From Imbricaverruca yamaguchii (Eukaryota; Arthropoda; Thecostraca; Neoverrucidae), in assembly GCA_034440575.1 (NCBI GenBank), contig JAOTOL010001568.1, positions 1,686,001 through 1,750,000 of the forward strand: DNA of 64,000 nt. Direction: 5' to 3'. Under the pieces are notes generated by a model. That model searched no databases. It was not told where the DNA came from and saw nothing but the letters and a program-made list of their open reading frames with translations. Shown here one piece after another: positions 57,719 through 64,000 of this stretch. The position numbers and the translations under genes are program-made. How positions within the stretch are numbered: position 1 is the first letter of the stretch; every line of letters begins with the position of its first letter.

Positions 57719-59089
57719 GTAAAAGTGTCGCCGTCGGAACAGGGAAAGGTGTAGGACGCCTTTGCAGCCTTCGGTTTTAGCGCCAACCCCAGGGCATTGC
57801 ATGAAAAGGAATTAGTTCTATTAGTTACCACGTGACGAACTCCGAGGTGTGTCTACACTCTGCTCTCGAGTCCAGCAAAAGCTTTTTCAGGCACGAATAG
57901 TCAATTGACAGAACGGAAACTATCGAAGGTTGCAGATATTTATATTTAGATCGGGGAAGAGTCCACGTCGCAGGATACTCTCTGAGCCTTTCGAATGCCA
58001 AAGTTTATTATCGGGCGCGGGCGTTCCATGACGATGTTGTGGGACGCCGCGCCGGCGGCATACGGACCAGAATACAGGCACACGACTGCCGCGCCCTCTC
58101 TCCAACTCTGGCCACCCCTTCCCCCCACACCCGAGGGATTCAATTCTTACGGATGAGTAAAGTAACTTCAGTTTGATGGAAGTCATCCAAGTCACGTGGC
58201 CGATGGTCCCCCACCAACCCCAATAACTTAGTCACATACCTCATAACGTAAAACTCCATTAACACGCACGCAAACGTGCACTTGCCAGCCCCGGTAGTTC
58301 ATTTGGTTAGATCCCTGGCCTGCATTTCTCTTCCCTATCCTGGCAAGACCAGGTTCGAGGATTTTCACGCGCTCGCGATACTGGTCAGTCAGTTGGGTCA
58401 GTTGGGCTGGCAACTGACTGACCATTATCAATCTGTCAACTGAGCTGGCAGGCTCAGTTGAAAGCTGGCCCGATAAGGCCGGGAGCTAGTTACCGGGGCG
58501 GTCGTGTCGGTGCATTGGAAGCGCGTTAAACTATCTGTTAAATCCTCACAATTCTGCCATTGAATTGAAATTCACGGATCAGGTGTTGGGGCCAGGGTTC
58601 ACGCAACAAGCTCTGTTTAGCAATAGAACCCTGGTCCATAAAGCCACTCCAACAAACAAATTCGAACTAGAGTTCTATAAAATAACCTTTCATCGACTTT
58701 ATTTGCAATGGCCATGGCCCAAGGCGGCCGACTGGCTCGATGGTCCTGCACGCCTCTAAGCATACTCCCCCTCTCACTATGCATCACTACCCATCAGTGT
58801 CTTCACTGCCCCCGTGCAATACAGGCTGTCGTCCACATCTCCACAAGTATATAGCAACACGCTGCTAGCAAGGTGTCGAGAGGTGGCTCTGGTCAAGCAG
58901 CCGGGGCGCGTCTGACTCCACGAAAAGCTGGAAATGCGCCAATAAGAGCCGGCTTAATTATTGCCGGTGGTTCCGAATGATTGAGAGTGGGATATGATGA
59001 CTCCAGGAGCACTCGGTAGCCGAGTTGCTGGCTGACTGTATTGCAGGAGCGTTTGTAGGTCGCAGTACGGGACAGACGACGTCAAGCGC
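57719..59089. other. No recognisable gene
   Basis: Holds the tRNA-like patch at 58288-58362. No supported coding sequence. Confidence 0.45.
58288..58362 (+). repeat. tRNA-like sequence (SINE head or relic)
   Basis: GCCCCGGTAGTTCATTTGGT followed by TAGATCCCTGG resembles a tRNA 5' half with A box, and CAGGTTCGAGGA resembles a B box about 55 bases later. The stems are imperfect and the spacing long, so not a functional tRNA. Confidence 0.45.
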
Positions 59090-59697
59090 CCAGATGTAGC
59101 TGTACCAACCCCACCACTCGCCAGGACAGATGTAGCTGCACTAACCTCACCACTCGCCAGGAAAATGTAACTGTACTAATCCCACCACTCGCCAGGGCAG
59201 ATGCAGCTGCCACCGCTTGCCAGGTAAATGTAGCTGTACTAACTCCACCATTCGCCAGGTAAATGTAGCTGTACTAACCCCACCACTCGCTAGGGCAGAT
59301 GCAGCTGTACTAATCCTACCACTCGCCAAGGCAGATGTAGCTGCACTAACTCCACCACTCGGCAGGGCAGATGTAGCTGCACTAACTCCACCACTCGCCA
59401 GGGCAGATGTAGCTGCACTAACCCCACCACTCGCCAGGGCAGATGTAGCTGCACTAACCTCACCACTCGCTAGGGCAGATGCAGCTGTACTAACCCCACC
59501 ACTCGCCAGGGCAGATGTAGCTGCACTAACTCCACCACTCGCCAGGGCAGATGCAGCTGTACTAACCCCACCACTCGCCAGGGCAGATGCAGCTGCACTA
59601 ACCCCACCACTCGCCAGGGCAGATGCAGCTGTACTAACCCCACCACTCGCCAGGGCAGATGCAGCTGTACTAACCTCACCACTCACCAGGGCAGATG
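59090..59697. repeat. 36-bp minisatellite, about 17 copies
   Basis: The unit is GCCAGGGCAGATGCAGCTGT followed by ACTAACCCCACCACTC, with variants at fixed positions and one shortened unit near 59205-59235. Twelve codons per unit keep frames open on both strands (plus LARADVAALTPP; minus GGVSAATSALAS). No unique flanking domain supports a gene. Confidence 0.95.
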
Positions 59698-60856
59698 TGG
59701 AGTGACAGCGATGACGAGCGATGCTCTGAAGAGTACGCTTTATACTGGTCGACGATCTGACGCTGAAGTGGCGGTGTGCTTGTACCAAGAGTTGGAGACG
59801 TGGTGAGTGCTAACGTCGGTAATGTAGTCGTAGGTGTGTACATGGTAAATGCTCGCTGACTTGCGTTACCAGCGAGTCAGCGAGCCCCTGTCAGTCATGG
59901 CATTAGTGTGGTCAGCGAACGAGGTATACGTTGCACATCCAGGACAAACAGTGGCAGTTTAGACGGTATCATTATTCACACCATAGCAGCGTCTGGAAAT
60001 TATACCAGGCAACAGCAATTACACGAAATCACGGTGCGTTTTAGTGCAGGACATCGGCCGAATACGCCGCCGGGTGGTGAGGTGACATAATATAACACGA
60101 AATCCATCATGTACGACCGGATAGCAACGTCCGCTTCTCAGCTTCCCATTATTTGTCCCCGCTACGACTCAACTTTCTAGATCGACGTCTGACACCGCAA
60201 CAATTGAACCAGTGCAGCGCAAAAACTTAGTCGTATGCAGACTGCACAGTCATCACCATAGTTTGGCGGAACGCGTAATTCTTGAGATATACACATTCTT
60301 GATATACTTTCCCCAAATGGCGCATAAAATTAAGAAGCCAAAACATTCCTGTACACCGTGCACTGCGTTGTGCACAAACAACTAACCTAGTACACAACAC
60401 CTAAATTAAAGACAAATGAAGAGAACACATGAAGGGAAACAGCACATCTATAACATGTTCTTTATACTAAGCCAATAGTCACACTGCATTCCATGCACTA
60501 GGAACATCGGTTAGTCCTCAGGAATGTAGGGTAGAAAGGCTACATACCAGCATTATTAGCAAGCTCTTGAAGAAAGCACTGTCAGTTCTGTGACGCCAAA
60601 TAACGCCGTTCTGTCGGGAAGTCACGGGCACAAATAGCGTGTTGCGGGTACAATGGCAGAGTCGTAAAGGCACACAAGTTCAGGAACTCTTGAATTACTT
60701 TAGTGTTCATGTTTGTCTGGTCATGTGCTCTCCTCCAACGACGGTACTCTTTCGACAGGAATATTTCCAGACAACAGACGAATATGGTGTTTAAATACAA
60801 TCATGTCGAATGCAAGCTCGCCTGAAGAGCAAACCATGTGGAAAACACGGAAACGG

Positions 60857-60950
60857 GCATCGCCATCATCATTGGCATCGTCGTTATAATCACGATTATC
60901 ATCATCGTTATCATCACTATCATAATCGCCATCATCATCATCTCGATAAC
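60857..60950. repeat. Degenerate (ATC)n microsatellite
   Basis: Imperfect ATC/ATT trinucleotides; translates to an Ile-rich run that should not be taken for a membrane protein. Confidence 0.85.
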
Positions 60951-61166
60951 ACTACACAAGCTCATAACCATCGAACTTCAACAACACGTTCACACCGCCA
61001 GGAACTTGCATGACAAAATCTTAATCAGTACCTATATTGTGTTGAAGAACTTGGAGATCTGGGCTCAGGCGGTGGTCCGAGGGTAGATCGCATCTTCTCG
61101 CCCCTCCTCTTTGGCTAGCGATATCTATGCAGCAGCGAAATTAAAACGCTGCGAGAGCTCAGACCG

Positions 61167-61414
61167 TCAGGCAAGTTGCTCTATGGACTGTTCTTCTTTC
61201 GCGACCAGTGAAATATCACTGGTGGCGCCGTCTATATCCATGCACTGTACGACTGGGGAGTCCTCTGCAGGCTGATCAATAGCTGCACGTGGCCGACTGG
61301 GGCTGGCCTTGGTGGGGGCCGATGATGGTTTCGGCACCAGCTCCATCGTCAATTTCTGCGCCATCTCAGGCCCCAGTCTCGGCGCCAGCTTCTTTTCTTC
61401 AGTAGCCGGCACAG
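61167..61414 (-). CDS. Possible terminal coding exon, unknown protein
   Basis: On the minus strand a pyrimidine-rich acceptor TGCTCTTTCTGCAG precedes an open frame of 82 codons that ends at a stop (61169-61167). It starts VPATEEKKLAPRLGPEMAQK and continues with a Pro/Ser/Lys-rich, then acidic, segment ending EEQSIEQLA. The composition looks protein-like and there is no repeat structure. I recognise no family, see no upstream exon in the window, and no convincing poly(A) signal just downstream. Chance remains likely. Confidence 0.22.
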
Positions 61415-62976
61415 CTGCAGAAAGAGCACAATCGGCGGTTTTTGAAAAGCATGCGGCATCACAGACGCGGCACCAGACGAATCGGACGAGAAAACATCAG
61501 CTACGAACGGTGGCAAGCATAGACGGATGGTGAGTGGTGCTATTTCACCGGGATAGACGGTTCGTGAGTGTTGCTATTTCATCGGCGGGATGGATTGCTA
61601 TTTTGTGGCTTACGTGGAACCTTACGTGGAAATGAATGTCACGACAAGGATTGCGGTATTGGGAGGAGACATCTGCACTAATCAGAACGTTCGCTGACTA
61701 AGGAGCGTCGCAGATCAAGGACGCCGCTTCACCACTGCCGGCTGGGCATTCCAGGTCTGGCTGGCAGGCTAAAGCAGTAGCACATGCTTACATGTAAAAT
61801 TATAGGTCAGATGAATGCAAATCAGTATAGTGCACGCTTGATCTCATCTGAATTCATTATGATCTGAGTGCAAAGTGCGCGTATGCCCAATCGCATACGC
61901 ATTGTATTTCGACAATCACACCGATGATGCAAATCCGAGGAAGTTGTGGTTCTAAAAAACTTGGATATTTTGTCCATCCTTGCTTTTTATTCTCCAAACT
62001 GGGTGATTTGGGCTCGATTCGTATTATTGTCGTCGCAATGACATAGATCATAAAAAACACACAAGAACATGCTAGTGAAACAATGAAAGAGGACAAAACG
62101 AAGTCTGCACGGTTGTTAAGAGGAAAATGGACCATCCATACTGAAACACGTTAACACTGGAGCCATGTTCAACGGTGATATGAATATGATCAAAATGTTA
62201 GTGTACAAGAGTGGGCCATGTCACATCGCAGGCACATATAAATCAAAGCAACGAACACGAAACAATATCGAGATGGCGAAAGTAAATACGACCTTCATGT
62301 GATGGAGCACAGGGTAGGACTAGAGCACGTTACTAGTACGACGTCACTATGAGTCAAACAGGTATCGACCCAAATCACAAACGCCTAACAATCATAGTTG
62401 CATCTGTGCGCAGACATGGATTCAAGGAGGGAGATGGGAGGGGGCGAAAGAGGCAGCCACCTTCTATAATTCTAGGACCCATGGAGATGCAGAGCCCCTC
62501 CAGGATGCAAATGTTCCCCTGGGATTTATCAGCTGAAGGTACCCGTCTCAGTATATTTTTCCACCGAATCTCAATTTTTCCACCGAATGCGCCGCTCTGA
62601 GTATAACAGGTGCCCAGTCAGGGACACGAGTGCACCCTCCTTAGTATTTTCGTAATCAGTCGCGCCCCTTAGGAAAAATGTTCCCCCTCAAAACTAAACG
62701 CTCTTCGCGAAATCATGTACCGTAAGCATTTGCGTATGATACTAAGCATTGTATGCTCATAGAAAAACCTTGCTATAGTTGATATCCCGTTGTTCCAGAG
62801 CACAATGTGCACAGTCACCTATGGCGAAGATATCCTCGCGAAGAAAATGGAGCCGCCACAGTTTCATCCACTTCGTTATTTTGTCAGCGCTTAGAATTGA
62901 GTTATTCAGCCGCTCAAGTCGGATTTTCCTAAGAGTAAGGTGAGATTTCAGACATTGTATTGTATTGTCTGACAAA

Positions 62977-63993
62977 CTACCCTACTGACAATGTGCTGTC
63001 AGTGTGTGACCCCGACACTACGTGACCAGGGCCGCTTGGGACCACCATGTGTGACCCCGACACCACTTGACCAGGACCGCTTGGGACCACCATGTGTGAC
63101 CCCGCCACCACTTGACCAGGACTGCTTGGGACCACCATGTGTGACCCCGACAACACGTGACCAGGGTCGCTTGTCACCGTCATGTGTGATTCCGACACCA
63201 CTTGACCAGGGCCGCTTGGGACCACCATGTGTGACCCCGACACCGCGTGACCAGGGCCGCTTGGGACCACCATGTGTGACCCTGACACCACTTGACCAGG
63301 GTCGCTTAAGACCACCATGTGTGACCCCGACACCACGTGACCAGGGCCGCTTGGGACAACCATGTGTGACCCCGACACCACATGACCAGGGCCTATTAAG
63401 ACCACCATGTGTGACCCCGACACCGCGTGACCAGGACCGTTTGGGACCACCATGTGTGACCCCGACATCACGTGACCAGGGTCGCTTGTCACCGTCATGT
63501 GTGACTCCGACACCACTTGACCAGGGCCGCTTGGGACCACCATGTGTGACCCCGACACCACATGACCAGGGCCGCTTGGGACCACCATGTGTGACCCCGA
63601 CACCACTTGACCAGGGCCGCTTGGGACCACCATGTGTGACCCCGACAACACGTGACCAGGGTCGCTTGTCACCGTCATGTGTGACTCCGACACCACTTGA
63701 CCAGGGCCGCTTGGGACCACCATGTGTGACCCCGACACCACTTCACCAGGACCTATTAAGACCACCATGTGTGACCCCGACACCGCGTGACCAGGGCCGC
63801 TTGGGACCACCATGTGTGACCCCGACACCACATGACCAGGGCCTATTAAGACCACCATGTGTGACCCCGACACCGCGTGACCAGGGCCGCTTGGGACCAC
63901 CATGTGTGACCCCGACATCACGTGACCAGGGCCGCTTGTCACCACCATGTGTGACCCCGACACCGCGTGACCAGGGCCGCTTGGGACCACCAT
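62977..63993 (-). CDS. Repetitive open frame: 22 x 15 residues, runs off the right edge
   Basis: The minus-strand frame is open through all 22 monomers of the 45-bp array and still open at the window edge (upstream codons read Ser-His), so its start is unknown. The consensus repeat is MVVPSGPGHVVSGSH. It closes with the non-repeat tail TDSTLSVG and a stop. No monomer has an indel or a stop in this frame, and most differences between monomers change the amino acid (GHA, GQV, LIG, TSD, SES). No signal peptide or other domain is visible here. It could be the C-terminus of a repetitive secreted or structural protein, or simply a 45-bp satellite whose period is divisible by three. I favour the latter slightly. 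Confidence 0.25.
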   Translation of the reverse strand: MVVPSGPGHAVSGSHMVVTSGPGHVMSGSHMVVPSGPGHAVSGSHMVVLIGPGHVVSGSHMVVPSGPGHAVSGSHMVVLIGPGEVVSGSHMVVPSGPGQVVSESHMTVTSDPGHVLSGSHMVVPSGPGQVVSGSHMVVPSGPGHVVSGSHMVVPSGPGQVVSESHMTVTSDPGHVMSGSHMVVPNGPGHAVSGSHMVVLIGPGHVVSGSHMVVPSGPGHVVSGSHMVVLSDPGQVVSGSHMVVPSGPGHAVSGSHMVVPSGPGQVVSESHMTVTSDPGHVLSGSHMVVPSSPGQVVAGSHMVVPSGPGQVVSGSHMVVPSGPGHVVSGSHTDSTLSVG

Positions 63994-64000
63994 GTGTGAC
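62997..64000. repeat. 45-bp minisatellite, at least 22 copies, continues past the window
   Basis: The plus-strand unit is TGTGTGACCCCGACACCAC followed by TTGACCAGGGCCGCTTGG and GACCACCA. Variant monomers occur in ordered pairs (for example CGCTTGTCACCGTCATG with a following ACTCCGACACC unit three times; CTATTAAGACC units next to GACACCGCGTG units), showing a dimeric higher-order pattern. Confidence 0.96.

Larger units (their letters stand above)
59698..62996. other. Mostly unassigned
   Basis: Contains the ATC-rich patch (60857-60950) and the possible exon (61167-61414). A minus-strand frame at 61857-62135 has one hydrophobic stretch but no recognised family. Confidence 0.4.

Noticed and set aside
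59147..59788. 213-residue minus-strand and 162-residue plus-strand frames
   Set aside because: Both are open because the unit is 36 bp; neither strand shows an independent coding signal.
60838..61086. Frame with an Ile-rich, membrane-like stretch
   Set aside because: The hydrophobic run is the translation of a degenerate ATC microsatellite.

Overview
The window is nuclear DNA from an animal with a repeat-laden genome. The evidence is one spliced, strongly conserved beta-tubulin gene with GT-AG introns, a CR1-type non-LTR retrotransposon with the 8-bp 3' repeats typical of that clade, other reverse-transcriptase relics, TA-flanked non-autonomous DNA elements, and many minisatellites. The beta-tubulin carries Tyr167 and Ser230-Leu231, which resembles arthropod rather than vertebrate beta-tubulins, so an ecdysozoan is my best but weak guess. 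There is no bacterial-style gene organisation.

Layout: 1-10.4 kb is a macro-repeat, in which a 1.64-kb unique-looking segment is present twice (about 99% alike) and each copy runs into a 52/53-bp minisatellite (about 42 and 75 monomers). 12.0-15.4 kb has a ~60-bp minisatellite, a compound CA hexamer microsatellite and a 16-bp array that flips strand in its middle. 17.5-18.1 kb is a LINE relic. 18.2-19.0 and 20.5-20.9 kb hold a degenerate ~20-bp satellite. 21.9-22.5 kb is a 26-bp array, 22.8-23.6 kb a TA-flanked element, and 25.6-26.5 kb a 24-bp array.

29.2-37.4 kb is the beta-tubulin gene on the minus strand: coding exons 37144-37200, 31539-31758 and 29522-30585, total 446 residues. Its 5' end is multiplied. 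A second first-exon copy (36595-36651) keeps start, frame and splice donor but has lost the nucleotide-contacting residues, and a third copy of the leader (36913-37004) runs into a tRNA-like sequence exactly where its exon should be. This is the most interesting gene-level observation.

42.9-44.6 kb is a 5'-truncated, broken CR1-like element. 46.9-52.3 kb is a tract of two degenerate ~20-bp satellites, with a 0.74-kb inverted repeat and two tiny retroposon insertions that still show 15-bp target-site duplications. 52.5 kb has a second kind of reverse-transcriptase fragment. 53.84-54.91 kb is a long hairpin-forming inverted repeat (495-bp arms, 78-bp loop). 55.6, 59.1 and 63.0-64.0 kb hold 21-, 36- and 45-bp in-frame minisatellites; the last runs off the right edge and is open as a 15-residue-repeat frame. 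56.9-57.7 kb is a second, oppositely oriented copy of the TA-flanked element.

Apart from beta-tubulin I recognise no intact cellular gene. Most other open frames lie in tandem repeats or are short and without recognisable similarity. I see no clearly new biological system; the strongest candidates for follow-up are the tubulin first-exon copies, the long hairpin and the miniature retroposons.
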